Shown here piece after piece: positions 6,141 through 13,889 of a stretch of DNA of 15,327 bases; positions within the stretch are counted from its first letter, which is position 1, and each line of letters starts with the position of its first letter. The notes beneath the pieces were generated by a model, which did no database searches, had not been told where the DNA came from, and saw only the letters and a program-made list of their open reading frames with translations. Source of the stretch: Betaproteobacteria bacterium. Its GTDB lineage: Bacteria; Pseudomonadota; Gammaproteobacteria; Burkholderiales; SG8-39. The stretch spans positions 1 through 15,327 of the forward strand of contig SHXL01000049.1 of NCBI GenBank assembly GCA_009693345.1. Direction: 5' to 3'. A program made the translations under genes and the position numbers.

Positions 6141-7592
6141 GTGGGCGTATTGAATTCAACCGACCTGATCGTCATCGGCTGCGGGATCTCCGGCCTGTCC
6201 TGCGCGGTCTCGGCCTTGCAGGCGGGGGCGAACGTGGTCGTGCTCGAGCGCGCGACCGAGCCGGAGTTCGGCGGTAACACCCGCTGGACCGATTCGTACT
6301 GGCGAATGAAGAGCGCCACAGAGGTCAGCGACGACCTGGAAGAATCGCTGGTCGCGAACGCCGGTCACAACATTGACCCGAATGTGATCGACGCGGTGTC
6401 GACCCCCTACGAGAACTGGCCGGGCTACGTGAAGGCGCACGGCATGCCTGACCCAGAACTGGTGTCCACGCTGTCGTCGATGGCGCCTTCCACCGTGGAC
6501 TGGCTGCAGTCCTTCGGCGTCAAGTTCGACGCGTTACCCACGTACTTCATGACGGCGAAGGCGCCGCGCATCATGCCGGCGGGCGGCGGGCTCGCCCTCA
6601 TCGAGGCACTGCGCGTGGCGGCGCTCAAGCTGGGCGCGCAGATCCGCTACGAGACCACGGCGACCCGGCTTTCCCGTGTGGACAAGAGTTACGAACTGCT
6701 CGCCAACGGGCCCGGCGGCGCGGTGGTGGTACTGTGGTCGAGGGCGGTGATGATCGCCTCGGGCGGCTTCGAAGGCAACCAGGAAATGATGACGCAGTAC
6801 ATAGGGCCCACCGCCCGCTACCTGCGCCCGGTGGCGCGCGGCGGCTACTACAACAAGGGCGAGGGCATCCGGCTGGCGCTCGCGCTGGGCGCGGCGCCCG
6901 CGGGCGATTTCAGCTCCTTCCATGCCGAGCCGGTGGATCCGCGTTCCAAGCGCCATGAGGCGCTGGTGATGAACTTCCCTTACGGCATCCTCGTCAACCG
7001 GCGGGGCAGGCGCTTTACCGACGAGGCGCCCGGACCGGTGGACATCCATTACGACCACATCTCGCGCGACATCAAGGACCAGCCCGATGGTATCGCGCAC
7101 GTGATCTTCGATGCGCGCATGGACGACGTTCCGAACTGGAAGAAGAGCATCCGCACCGACCTGCCACCCCTCAGCGCGAGCTCGCTCGAGGAACTCGCGC
7201 GCGCTTGCGGCATCGCGGACGAAGGGCTCGCGGCGACCGTGAAAGCCTACAACGCGGCCTGCGGGAAGGGGAGGTTTTCGGCGCTCGAGGTCGATGGCCT
7301 CTCGACGCAGGGCCTGTCGCCGCCCAAGTCGAACTGGGCTCGTCCCATCGATAAGGCGCCGTATTTCGCCTACCCGATCATCCCGACCGTGTGCTTCACC
7401 TACGGTGGCGTGAAGACCAACGCCAGCGCGCAAGTGGTAGACAATGACGGCCGTCCCATCCCGGGGCTGTACGCCGCGGGCGAGGCGGCGGGCCTCTACT
7501 ACCAGGTCTATACGGGCGCAACCTCCGTCATGCGCGGAGCGGTGTTCGGCAAGATCGCCGGGGCGCATGCCGCGGGCCTGGTCCCCAAGTGA
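6141..7592 (+). CDS. FAD-dependent dehydrogenase of the TcuA / fumarate reductase flavoprotein family
   Basis: This 483-residue flavoprotein has an N-terminal Rossmann fold for FAD: GCGISG (13-18), Glu36 at the end of the second strand, and GGNT (44-47). A C-terminal YAAGEAAG (444-451) closes the FAD site, and ATSVMRGAVFGKIAG (about 460-474) is typical of this family. The middle contains GGYYNKGEGIRLALALGAAP, common to flavocytochrome c/fumarate reductase-like and tricarballylate dehydrogenase proteins. The usual HTxGG element is replaced by CFTYGGVKT, as in TcuA-like members. TcuA oxidises tricarballylate to cis-aconitate; the substrate here could be another carboxylate or a ketosteroid-like compound. 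No TcuB-type electron-transfer partner is adjacent. The GTG start is preferred because GGAGGA lies 4-5 nt before it. The gene stands alone and ends at an intrinsic terminator. Family assignment is firm, substrate is not. Confidence 0.88.
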   Translation: MGVLNSTDLIVIGCGISGLSCAVSALQAGANVVVLERATEPEFGGNTRWTDSYWRMKSATEVSDDLEESLVANAGHNIDPNVIDAVSTPYENWPGYVKAHGMPDPELVSTLSSMAPSTVDWLQSFGVKFDALPTYFMTAKAPRIMPAGGGLALIEALRVAALKLGAQIRYETTATRLSRVDKSYELLANGPGGAVVVLWSRAVMIASGGFEGNQEMMTQYIGPTARYLRPVARGGYYNKGEGIRLALALGAAPAGDFSSFHAEPVDPRSKRHEALVMNFPYGILVNRRGRRFTDEAPGPVDIHYDHISRDIKDQPDGIAHVIFDARMDDVPNWKKSIRTDLPPLSASSLEELARACGIADEGLAATVKAYNAACGKGRFSALEVDGLSTQGLSPPKSNWARPIDKAPYFAYPIIPTVCFTYGGVKTNASAQVVDNDGRPIPGLYAAGEAAGLYYQVYTGATSVMRGAVFGKIAGAHAAGLVPK

Positions 7593-7620
7593 GGTAGGAA
7601 AGTGACCTGCCCGATTTTTT
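7593..7620 (+). terminator. intrinsic terminator after the FAD dehydrogenase
   Basis: GGTAGG (7593-7598) pairs with CCTGCC (7606-7611), a 6-bp stem with one G-T pair and a 7-nt loop. After CGA comes a run of six T (7615-7620). The hairpin begins directly after the TGA stop of the dehydrogenase. Confidence 0.6.
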
Positions 7621-7683
7621 GTACCAGGGCCATTGTTACTTTACTGCACCATCTGCGGTTGCGCGAGCACGAGGGGTCGAGGG

Positions 7684-8142
7684 CTACAGGCCACCGGCGC
7701 CGGCGCGCACCGCGTGTCCGGCGAGGTAGACCTGCCCGAACCAGATCATGAAGGCAACGGCGACTGCGGCCGCGCCACCGAACATCCAGACATCGGCCGT
7801 TTGCTTCTGCCAGAACACGGGCCAGAACACCCACATCGTTGCAGCGGCGCCGGCCAGCGCCAGCGCCGCGCCGCCGATGCGCGTCGGCTTGAAGGCAAAG
7901 TCGGCGAGGATTCCGACGATCGGGGAGGCAATGCCGAGCAGGATAATCTTGCGCGTCGCGGTCAGCGGCGTGAAGCTGAAGGCGGCGAAGAAGTAAACAA
8001 CGGTGCAGAAAGCCGCCACCACGGCGAGCCCGCCGAGCCGCACGGACTGCAGCAGCAGCATCACAATGAACGCCACGACGAAGGGAACGACCCCACCCTG
8101 CAGCACGAGCTGCACCTCGGGGTTGTTGAAAAAATCTTCCAC
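7684..8142 (-). CDS. unknown multi-pass membrane protein, 152 residues
   Basis: The product begins (M)EDFFNNPEVQLVLQGG and then has about five hydrophobic segments, near residues 15-32, 36-55, 65-80, 88-108 and 118-140. It should be an inner-membrane protein with a short cytoplasmic or periplasmic start. I chose the GTG at 8142 because GAGGAG lies 5 nt before it; the frame is open 25 codons further upstream, but that extension (MVMAYTATASQ...) is basic, lacks a ribosome binding site and overlaps the likely promoter. There are no charged motifs pointing to a transporter or enzyme. It stands alone between two genes that are not clearly linked to it. I do not recognise the family. The even spacing of segments would also fit one half of a longer membrane protein whose second half has been lost. 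Confidence 0.72.
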   Translation of the reverse strand: MEDFFNNPEVQLVLQGGVVPFVVAFIVMLLLQSVRLGGLAVVAAFCTVVYFFAAFSFTPLTATRKIILLGIASPIVGILADFAFKPTRIGGAALALAGAAATMWVFWPVFWQKQTADVWMFGGAAAVAVAFMIWFGQVYLAGHAVRAGAGGL

Positions 8143-8199
8143 TTGAACTCCTCGACGCGGTACTCGCTTGCGCTGGCGCGGCACTTGAGACGCAGTCGC

Positions 8200-8205
8200 A
8201 GTATA
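8200..8205 (-). promoter_or_regulatory. candidate -10 box for the membrane protein gene
   Basis: TATACT on the minus strand matches the -10 consensus at five of six positions and lies about 58 nt before the GTG start. No good -35 box is present at 16-18 nt, so the promoter call is weak. Confidence 0.25.
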
Positions 8206-8334
8206 GGCCATCACCACAACGGCAAAGAATCAGGGGTTGGGAAAGCTTGTCGAAATCGAGAGTGAGTAAACACGAAGTGCGCCTGCGTTATTCCACGCCC
8301 GCCAGGGGGGACCAAGCTAAAATCCTTCTTCCTC

Positions 8335-8369
8335 GCTCCGCCACGGCCTACCAATCCCCTTCGCGGAGC
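8335..8369. repeat. 7-bp inverted repeat downstream of the Bug gene
   Basis: GCTCCGC (8335-8341) and GCGGAGC (8363-8369) are perfect complements with a 21-nt loop, starting 23 nt after the Bug gene stop. On the minus strand a short TTTT follows about 14 nt later. This could be a weak terminator for the Bug transcript, but the loop is long and the T run is short and distant. Confidence 0.3.
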
Positions 8370-8391
8370 AATCCGTCCGCAGCGTCACACG

Positions 8392-9402
8392 CTATTCCGG
8401 TTTGATGCCGGCAGCCCGGACGACCTCCGGCCAGCGCTTCAGCTCGCCCTTGATGAACGCGTCGAATTGCTGCGGCGTGCCGCCGACGATCTCGGCCGCC
8501 TGCGCTTCCGTGATCGCGGTGCGCACCGAGGGGACCTGAAGAACCTGGTTGAAGATGCCGTTGACGCGCGTCACGAGCGATGGGTCCATGCCTGCCGGCC
8601 CCACGATGCCGTGCCAGACGCTGACGTCGAAACCGGGAATTGTCTGTCCCGCCGGGGGCGTATTCGGCAGTTGCGGCATCGGCCGCATCGACGCACCGGC
8701 AAGCGCGCGAATCTTCCCCTCCCTGATCTGCCCCAACGACGTCGAGACGGTGATGATCGCGGTGTCCGCATCGCCGCGCAGGAGCGAGAGCAGCATCTCG
8801 GCGCCCGAACGGTAGACCACGTTCACCTGGTCGATGCCCGCCTGGCTGTTGAGATAGGCCATGAACAGGTGCGTCCAGTTGCCCACGCCCGCCGATGCGT
8901 AGTTGAACTTGCCCGGCTGCTGCTTTGCTGCAGCCAGGTATTCGGCCAAGTTCTTGTAGGGAAGCGTCGGGCGGATGAGGATGACCGCCGGCAGGTTGAC
9001 CGCGTGGATGATCGGCGTGAAGGCGGAGTGCGGATCGTAGGGCAGCTTGAAGAGCGTGTGCGAGACGGCATTGGGGCCGACCTCGGCGAGAAACAGCGTG
9101 TAGCCGTCCGGCTTTTCGCGTGCCACGGCCGCCGCCGCGATGGTGCCGCCGGCGCCGGTGCGGTTCTCCACGACCAGCGCCTGCCCGTTGGCGAACTGCG
9201 CGAAGCCGCTCGCCAGGTTGCGCGACAGCGCGTCGGCCGCGCCGCCGGCGCCGACCGGCACCAGCAGGCGGACCGGCCGCTCGGGCCATTGCGCGGCCGG
9301 CTGGGAAGAGGCGGGGACGGCAGCGAAGGCGGCAATCGCAAGGGTCGCGATTCCGGCGAGTCGGCCGAGGAACCGGCGTTGAGCCAAGCAGGCAAACGGC
9401 AT
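8392..9402 (-). CDS. Bug-family (TctC-like) periplasmic solute-binding protein
   Basis: This 336-residue protein belongs to the Bug/TctC family, the binding proteins of tripartite tricarboxylate transporters, which are greatly expanded in Burkholderiales. Visible family features are WPERPVRLLVPVGAGGAADA (39-58), ENRTGAGGTIAAAAVAREKPDGYTL (79-103) and the later loop VVYRSGAEMLLSLLRGDAD (196-212). A signal peptide with QRRFLGRLAG, a hydrophobic core and a likely cut around residues 30-33 sends it to the periplasm. The ATG at 9402 is chosen because AAGGGGG lies about 6 nt upstream and the signal peptide starts there; the frame is open 23 codons further. No TctA or TctB membrane gene is adjacent, which is common for orphan Bug genes. 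The ligand is probably a carboxylate or a related small molecule but cannot be named. Confidence 0.92.
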   Translation of the reverse strand: MPFACLAQRRFLGRLAGIATLAIAAFAAVPASSQPAAQWPERPVRLLVPVGAGGAADALSRNLASGFAQFANGQALVVENRTGAGGTIAAAAVAREKPDGYTLFLAEVGPNAVSHTLFKLPYDPHSAFTPIIHAVNLPAVILIRPTLPYKNLAEYLAAAKQQPGKFNYASAGVGNWTHLFMAYLNSQAGIDQVNVVYRSGAEMLLSLLRGDADTAIITVSTSLGQIREGKIRALAGASMRPMPQLPNTPPAGQTIPGFDVSVWHGIVGPAGMDPSLVTRVNGIFNQVLQVPSVRTAITEAQAAEIVGGTPQQFDAFIKGELKRWPEVVRAAGIKPE

Positions 9403-9758
9403 GAGAACCCCCTTCGAAGCGGCTAACGTCAAGTTTACCAACAGCGGCTCGCGAGGTGACATAAGCGCCATTATGCACCGTCACACCAGGGCGAATGGCC
9501 TGCTCTTCGCGCTGATCAGGCGATCGAATAGCGGTTCTACGAATGTCGGCTCCTGGCCGGGAGCCGTCGTGCCGCCCAGCCCGGCCATTTCCTACCGCAC
9601 CGCAGCGAACCTCAGCCGGATGTCGGGTTCCGACCCAGAGCCGACATTCAAACCGGAGCCGGGGACCGGGAGAATGGGCAAATCGTGGGGCGCCGTGCGG
9701 CCAGGGGCGGATAGACTTTCCTATTCGTTTGCGTTTGCCTTTTCCACCGGAGAACACC
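9403..9758. other. intergenic region between Bug gene and rutE-like gene
   Basis: These 356 nt separate two divergently read genes, so promoters for both should lie here, although no clear -35/-10 pair was found. Frames that cross the region are low-complexity and lack ribosome binding sites. Its central third is occupied by the palindromic repeat described separately (9541-9649). Confidence 0.4.
9541..9649. repeat. palindromic intergenic repeat with 12-bp inverted ends
   Basis: GAATGTCGGCTC (9541-9552) is repeated as its exact complement GAGCCGACATTC (9638-9649). A related copy, ATGTCGG, occurs at 9620-9626 and pairs with CCGACAT (9641-9647). Next to the left end, GGCTCC and GGAGCC form a 6-bp hairpin (9547-9564). 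The element has no coding capacity. The layout fits a small miniature inverted-repeat or REP-like element that spread in intergenic DNA. No target duplication was established. Confidence 0.5.
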
Positions 9759-10346
9759 ATGCTGGATGCAAAATCCCTAGACACGATCTTTCGCCAGGCG
9801 CGCACCCACAATGCGTTCTCCGGGCAGGTAAGCGACGCGTAGCTGCGCGAGCTCTATGACCTCCTGAAATGGGGGCCCACCACGATGAACACGCAACCGG
9901 CGCGCATCGTGTTCGTGCGCTCGAAGGAGGGCAAGGAAAAGCTGCGGCCGGCGCTCAGCCCGGGCAACCTGGACAAGACCATAGCGGCGCCGGTAACCGC
10001 CATCATTGCCCACGACCTGATGTTCTACGAGAACCTGCCGACGGCCTTCCCGCATCGCCCGGATGCGATCAAGCTGTTCCAGGGCGATGACAAGAAGGCC
10101 GGCAACGTGACGGTCGCGTTTCGCAACGGATCCCTGCAGGGGGCGTATTTCATTGTTGCCGCGCGTGCTCTCGGCCTGGACCGCGGGCCGATGTCCGGCT
10201 TTGACAATGCCAAGGTGGACGCGGCGTTCTTTCCCGATGGGCGCTGGATATCTAATTTCCTCTGCAATCTCGGCAAGGGCGATCCGTCGAAGATTTTCAC
10301 CCGCAGCCCGCGGCTCACTTTCGAGGAAGCCTGTCGCCTCGCCTGA
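9759..10346 (+). pseudogene. rutE: rutE-like malonic semialdehyde reductase, interrupted by an in-frame TAG
   Basis: Read through its TAG at 9840-9842, this frame gives a 195-residue protein of the RutE/HadB nitroreductase family, the normal length (E. coli RutE has 196). Family features are ARTHNAF (residues 14-20), LKWGPTT (36-42), ARIVFVRSKEGKEKLRPA (47-64), GNLDKTIAAPVTAI and LGLDRGPMSGFD. These enzymes use FMN to reduce malonic semialdehyde to 3-hydroxypropionate in uracil breakdown. The stop is at codon 28, between VSDA and LRELYDL, where relatives have a polar residue; a CAG to TAG change would explain it. Upstream, GGAGA 5-6 nt before the ATG is intact. Translation restarting at the ATG at 9885 would lose the FMN-binding N-terminus. 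The rest of the frame is undamaged, so the loss is recent, or the base is wrong. Its 3' end overlaps the convergent FixH-like gene by 32 nt. Confidence 0.82.
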
Positions 10347-10716
10347 CCGGCTGCGCGCCTTTTTCGTCGAACTCGTAGAGCAGGATCAGCTGGTCGTTCA
10401 CCGGGCCGCGCAGGCGCAGCTTCACGGCCCATTCCCCGAGCATCTCGAGGTCGAGTTTCGCCGCGTATTCGCCGGGCGTCTTGCCGGGCGTGGCTTTCAC
10501 CGGCTTCACGTTATGCGCCATCGGCATCGACGGCATGTCCGCGCCGACCGTGACGGCAGCGCCCGGCAGCGGCAGCCCGCCACGGGAAATCCTGATCATG
10601 CAGTCGTAGATGAAATCCGTTTTCGTGAGCCTGCATGCCAGTTCGCCCTCGACCTTCTGGGCAAGCAGCGGCAACGCCGTGAAGAACAGGATCAGGCCAA
10701 GCGCCGCTTTAGCCAA
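10315..10716 (-). CDS. secreted FixH/YtkA-like small protein
   Basis: This 133-residue product has a signal peptide, (M)AKAALGLILFFTALPLLA, and a single beta-rich domain. The run GADMPSMPMAHNVKPVKA (58-74) with later GEYAAKLDLEMLGEWAVKLRL is the pattern of FixH/YtkA-like domains. The Met- and His-containing loop (Met61, Met64, Met66, His68) could bind copper, and two cysteines (28 and 39) may form a disulfide. It should act in the periplasm. The start is a TTG with AAGGG about 7 nt before it. It overlaps the 3' end of livM' by 25 nt, so it is probably the last gene of the second Liv operon, an unusual partner for an amino-acid type importer. It also overlaps the convergent rutE-like gene by 32 nt. 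Function is inferred from the family only. Confidence 0.72.
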   Translation of the reverse strand: MAKAALGLILFFTALPLLAQKVEGELACRLTKTDFIYDCMIRISRGGLPLPGAAVTVGADMPSMPMAHNVKPVKATPGKTPGEYAAKLDLEMLGEWAVKLRLRGPVNDQLILLYEFDEKGAQPVRRGDRLPRK

Positions 10717-11579
10717 TGGACAACCCTTTCGTCAAGCAGGCCGCGCGGCCTGAATATCAGCAATACCGCCACCAGCCCACCGAACACGATCATCCGGTAG
10801 CCGTGGAATACGCGGCTGCCTTCGAGAGCGCCGATATCGATCAGCACGCCGAGCAGCGGCCCGAACGCCGTGCCCAGGCCGCCGATCAACGCGTAGGCAA
10901 GGCTGTGGACCCCTAGCATGATGTCGAAATTGCGAGGTTCGATGTAGGTGTTGTGGTGCGCATATAGCGCGCCGCCCAGCGCGGCGAGCGCGCCGGCCGC
11001 CGCGGCGACGCCAAGCTTGAAGCGCTCGACATGGACGCCGAGCATGCGCGCGAGCTCCGGGTCCTCGCCGAGCATGCGCAGGGTTGCGCCCAGTTTCGAG
11101 CGTTCCATGAACAGGAACAACGCGACCACGGCGAAGAGCAATCCCCACACCATGGCGAGGAAGCCCTCCGGCTCCACGCCGTTCTCGAACACCCAGCGGA
11201 TGCCGCGGAATCCCTGCGTGCCGTCGGGACCGATGGGCTCGCCGTCGATCTCGCGCTGGAAATGGATCAGCTCGAAAACGATGCGCAACATCTCGGCCGC
11301 CGCCAGCGTCGCCATCGCGAAATACAGGCCGCGCAGGCGCAACGTGGGCAGCCCCACCAGGAACGCCGCTGCGGCGCCCGCTCCCATGGCCATGACTGCG
11401 GCTATGGGCAGCGGCACGCCGTACATCGCGGTGGCCACGCCGGCGGTATAGGCACCGACGCCGAAGAATCCCTGCTGACCGAAGGACATCTCGCCGGCGA
11501 TGATCAGCAGATAAGCCGACAGCGCGATGAACGAGATCAGGCCGATGTTGGTCAGGACGCTGACTGTGTAGTCATCCAT
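10692..11579 (-). CDS. livM: second LivM-type permease of the right-hand operon
   Basis: This 295-residue permease has the LivM opening IGLISFIALSAYLLIIAGEM and SFGQQGFFGVGAYTAG, the RLRGLYFAMATLAAAE segment, the coupling region LGATLRMLGEDPELARMLGV, and the C-terminal GGLGTAFGPLLG and LIFRPRGLLDER patterns. Length is normal. The ATG at 11579 is inside the 3' end of livH' (28-nt overlap); the longer open frame upstream is a shadow of livH'. It forms a pair with livH' and must borrow the ATPases encoded upstream in the same operon, as no others follow. Its sequence is clearly different from the livM at 13876-14781, so the two pairs are not a recent duplication. Confidence 0.92.
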   Translation of the reverse strand: MDDYTVSVLTNIGLISFIALSAYLLIIAGEMSFGQQGFFGVGAYTAGVATAMYGVPLPIAAVMAMGAGAAAAFLVGLPTLRLRGLYFAMATLAAAEMLRIVFELIHFQREIDGEPIGPDGTQGFRGIRWVFENGVEPEGFLAMVWGLLFAVVALFLFMERSKLGATLRMLGEDPELARMLGVHVERFKLGVAAAAGALAALGGALYAHHNTYIEPRNFDIMLGVHSLAYALIGGLGTAFGPLLGVLIDIGALEGSRVFHGYRMIVFGGLVAVLLIFRPRGLLDERVVHWLKRRLA

Positions 11580-12424
11580 CGCGGCCACCAGGCGAGCAGG
11601 ACGAACATCAGGAGGTAGGCAATCAGGTCCCTGGCCTGGGGGCCGAGAAACCACTGGCTGTGCGCCTCGAGTACGCCCAGCGCCAAGCCGCCAATCACGG
11701 CGCCGGGAAGCGAACCGAGACCGCCAATCATCATCGCCAGCAGGCCTTTGAGCGTGGACCACATGCCGAGCATCGGCGTCACCTGGGTGTGCGTGGACGC
11801 GATCAGCCAGCCGGCGAGGCCGCCGATCCCGGAGGCGAGCAGGAAAACCAGCAGCAGGACGCGCGGTACGTTGATGCCGGCGAGTTGCGCGGCAAGCGGC
11901 GCGTCGATCACGGCGCGTACCGCCAGCCCGAAGCGCGAGCGGTAGAGCATCCGATGCAGGGCGAAGCATATCGCGAGGGCGCAGGAGAGCATCACCAGTG
12001 CTTCGGCCCGCAGGCTGAGCGGCCCGAACGCGAGCGGATCGCCGTCGAACATCGGCGGGAAATCGTACAGGTGCTTGGGCATCACCAGCGTCACGGCCTC
12101 CTCGAATTGCATCCACAGCGCAAAGCTCGCCACCATGGCGGCGATCGCCGAGCCTTGGCGATGGGGCGCAAAGCAGAGCCTTTCGACATAAGTCCCTGCA
12201 AGCACGGACCCCAGAATGGTGATTCCGAGCAGGGCAAATACGTTCGAATGGAAAGACAGCGACACCCAGGTGGCGGCATAGCAGCCGATCATGATCGCCG
12301 GGCCGTACGACAAGTTGACTCTCCGGAGCACCCCGAATACCAGAGTGAAGCCGACGGCGAGCAGCGCGTAGGACGCGCCCATCGCCAGGCCGTCGAAGGT
12401 GTTCTGGATCAGGTCAAAGATCAT
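11552..12424 (-). CDS. livH: second LivH-type permease of the right-hand operon
   Basis: This 290-residue permease opens with MGASYALLAVGFTLVFGVLRRVNLSYG, a LivH pattern in which the usual NLAHG is replaced by NLSYG. Later parts are typical: YRSRFGLAVRAVIDAPLAAQLAGI (coupling region) and MIGGLGSLPGAVIGGLALG. The C-terminus reads LLAWWPRWMTTQSAS instead of the usual FRPxGLFG, so it is a divergent member, perhaps because this end overlaps the livM' start. Its ATG overlaps the livF stop as ATGA. It follows the ATPases rather than preceding them, so it looks like an added permease. Together with livM' it may form a second channel using the same LivG and LivF, or mixed dimers with the first pair. 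Confidence 0.92.
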   Translation of the reverse strand: MIFDLIQNTFDGLAMGASYALLAVGFTLVFGVLRRVNLSYGPAIMIGCYAATWVSLSFHSNVFALLGITILGSVLAGTYVERLCFAPHRQGSAIAAMVASFALWMQFEEAVTLVMPKHLYDFPPMFDGDPLAFGPLSLRAEALVMLSCALAICFALHRMLYRSRFGLAVRAVIDAPLAAQLAGINVPRVLLLVFLLASGIGGLAGWLIASTHTQVTPMLGMWSTLKGLLAMMIGGLGSLPGAVIGGLALGVLEAHSQWFLGPQARDLIAYLLMFVLLAWWPRWMTTQSAS

Positions 12425-13140
12425 GCCTTGGCGGAGCCAAGGTAGGCTCGTCTTATGACTTCGTCCTCCGCCAGTGCGCCTGGCGTGCCGCTGAAGGTGA
12501 CCTTGCCCTGTTCCATCAGATAGAAATGCTGCGCTACCTTGAGCGCCATGTGCGCGTTCTGCTCCACCAGGAAAATGCTTACTCCGTCCTGGTGCAATTG
12601 CACGATGATGCGAAAAATCTCCTCCACCACCAGCGGGGCGAGGCCCAGCGAAGGCTCATCCATCAGCAGGAGTTTCGGGCGACTCATCAGGGCGCGTGCC
12701 ACGGCGAGCATCTGCTGCTCGCCGCCGGAAAGCGTTCCGGCGTTCTGGCCGGATCGCTCCTTCAGTCTTGGGAATCTTTCGAATAATTTGCCAATGTCTG
12801 CTTCGATTTCCCGATCGCGTCGCTGGTAGGCACCCGCTTGCAGGTTCTCCAGCACGCTCATGTTCGGAAATACGAGGCGGTTCTCCGGCACCAGCGCGAT
12901 GCCGCCGGCGACGATTGCGTGCGGCGGGCGGCCGGTGATCTCCTCGCCGGCAAGGCGGATCGAGCCACTCTTCGGCCGCAGGATGCCGGCGACGGTCATC
13001 ATCAGCGTGGTTTTGCCCGCGCCATTGGGACCGAGCAGGCAGGTAATCGACCCTTGTTCCACATCGAGGGTTACGCCCTTGAGCGCCTCGATCTTGCCGT
13101 AGGCAGTAACCAGTTGCCTGATTTCAAGGAGCGCGCTCAT
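12421..13140 (-). CDS. livF: LivF-type ABC transporter ATPase
   Basis: This 239-residue ATPase powers a Liv-type importer from the cytoplasmic side. Walker A is GPNGAGKT (37-44), signature LSGGEQ (137-142), Walker B LLLMDEP (157-163). At the H-loop position it has VEQNA, as is usual for LivF. The opening LLEIRQLVTAYGKIEALKGV and the end VIRRAYLG are characteristic. The start overlaps the livG stop as ATGA and its own stop overlaps livH' the same way, so the genes are translationally coupled. All catalytic motifs are intact. It is one of only two ATPases for four permeases in this operon. Confidence 0.95.
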   Translation of the reverse strand: MSALLEIRQLVTAYGKIEALKGVTLDVEQGSITCLLGPNGAGKTTLMMTVAGILRPKSGSIRLAGEEITGRPPHAIVAGGIALVPENRLVFPNMSVLENLQAGAYQRRDREIEADIGKLFERFPRLKERSGQNAGTLSGGEQQMLAVARALMSRPKLLLMDEPSLGLAPLVVEEIFRIIVQLHQDGVSIFLVEQNAHMALKVAQHFYLMEQGKVTFSGTPGALAEDEVIRRAYLGSAKA

Positions 13141-13889
13141 GCGTCTCCGCCCAGATAGGCTTTGCGCACCGCGACGTCGGCCTGGATCTCGGCCGGCGTG
13201 CCTTCGGCGATTTTCTGGCCAAAATTAAGCACCGCGATCCGATCCGTTACGCCCATCACGAGTTCCATCACGTGCTCGACCAGCAGGACCGTGGTGCCTT
13301 GCGTGCGGATTTTCAGGATGCGTTCGCGTAATTGCCCGATCTCCTCGGTGTTCATCCCGGCCGCCGGCTCGTCCAGCATGATCAACGTCGGCCGGGTGGC
13401 AAGCGCGCGCGCGAGCTCGAGGCGCCGCTGCTCGCCGAAGGCGAGGTTGGCGGCAAGTTCGTCCTGCTTGTGCGCAAGGCCGCTGAACTCCAGCAGCTGC
13501 GAGATCTCCTCGCGCACGCCGCTCTGGCCGCCCAGCCAGCGGGCGAAAAAGCCCCGCTTGGCACGGTCGGCGGGCGAATTCTGCGCCACCCAGAGGTTCT
13601 GCCAGACGGTGAGCTGGCCGAACAGGCGGATGTTCTGGAAGGTTCGCGCGATGCCGGTTTGCAGACGAAGGTGCGTTGGAAGTTTCGCCAGATCTTCGTT
13701 CTGAAAGACAATCGAACCCGCCGTCAAGGGAAATAATCCCGAGATCAAGTTCACCGTGGTGCTCTTGCCCGAGCCGTTCGGTCCGATCAGTCCGAAAATT
13801 TGGCCCGGCTCGATCGCGAGGTCGAGCCCGTCGACGGCGCGCACGCCGCCGAAATGGCGCGACACGTTCTTCAGTTCAAGCAGCGCCAC
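13137..13889 (-). CDS. livG: LivG-type ABC transporter ATPase
   Basis: This 250-residue ATPase has Walker A GPNGSGKS (36-43), a signature of the LivG form LAFGEQRRLELARAL (149-163), Walker B TLIMLDEP (168-175) and H-loop His206. The motif GIARTFQNIRLF (79-90) after the Q-loop is characteristic of LivG. I place the start at the GTG at 13889 because GGAGG ends 5 nt before it and the protein then begins MALLELKNVSRHFGG, as in relatives. A TTG four codons upstream (13901) is possible but would overlap that ribosome binding site. The start overlaps the livM stop by 14 nt. It pairs with LivF and probably serves both permease pairs. Confidence 0.93.
   Translation of the reverse strand: MALLELKNVSRHFGGVRAVDGLDLAIEPGQIFGLIGPNGSGKSTTVNLISGLFPLTAGSIVFQNEDLAKLPTHLRLQTGIARTFQNIRLFGQLTVWQNLWVAQNSPADRAKRGFFARWLGGQSGVREEISQLLEFSGLAHKQDELAANLAFGEQRRLELARALATRPTLIMLDEPAAGMNTEEIGQLRERILKIRTQGTTVLLVEHVMELVMGVTDRIAVLNFGQKIAEGTPAEIQADVAVRKAYLGGDA

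Noticed and set aside
6534..7568. 344-codon open frame on the minus strand
   Set aside because: Antisense to the clearly identified FAD dehydrogenase; Arg/His-rich, no recognisable fold.
8348..9811. 487-codon open frame on the minus strand
   Set aside because: Overlaps the Bug gene in another frame and crosses the repeat region; low-complexity Arg/Gly-rich translation.
11580..12116. Upstream extension of livM' by 179 codons
   Set aside because: It is a shadow of livH' with Arg/Ala-rich translation; the ATG at 11579 gives a normal LivM N-terminus.
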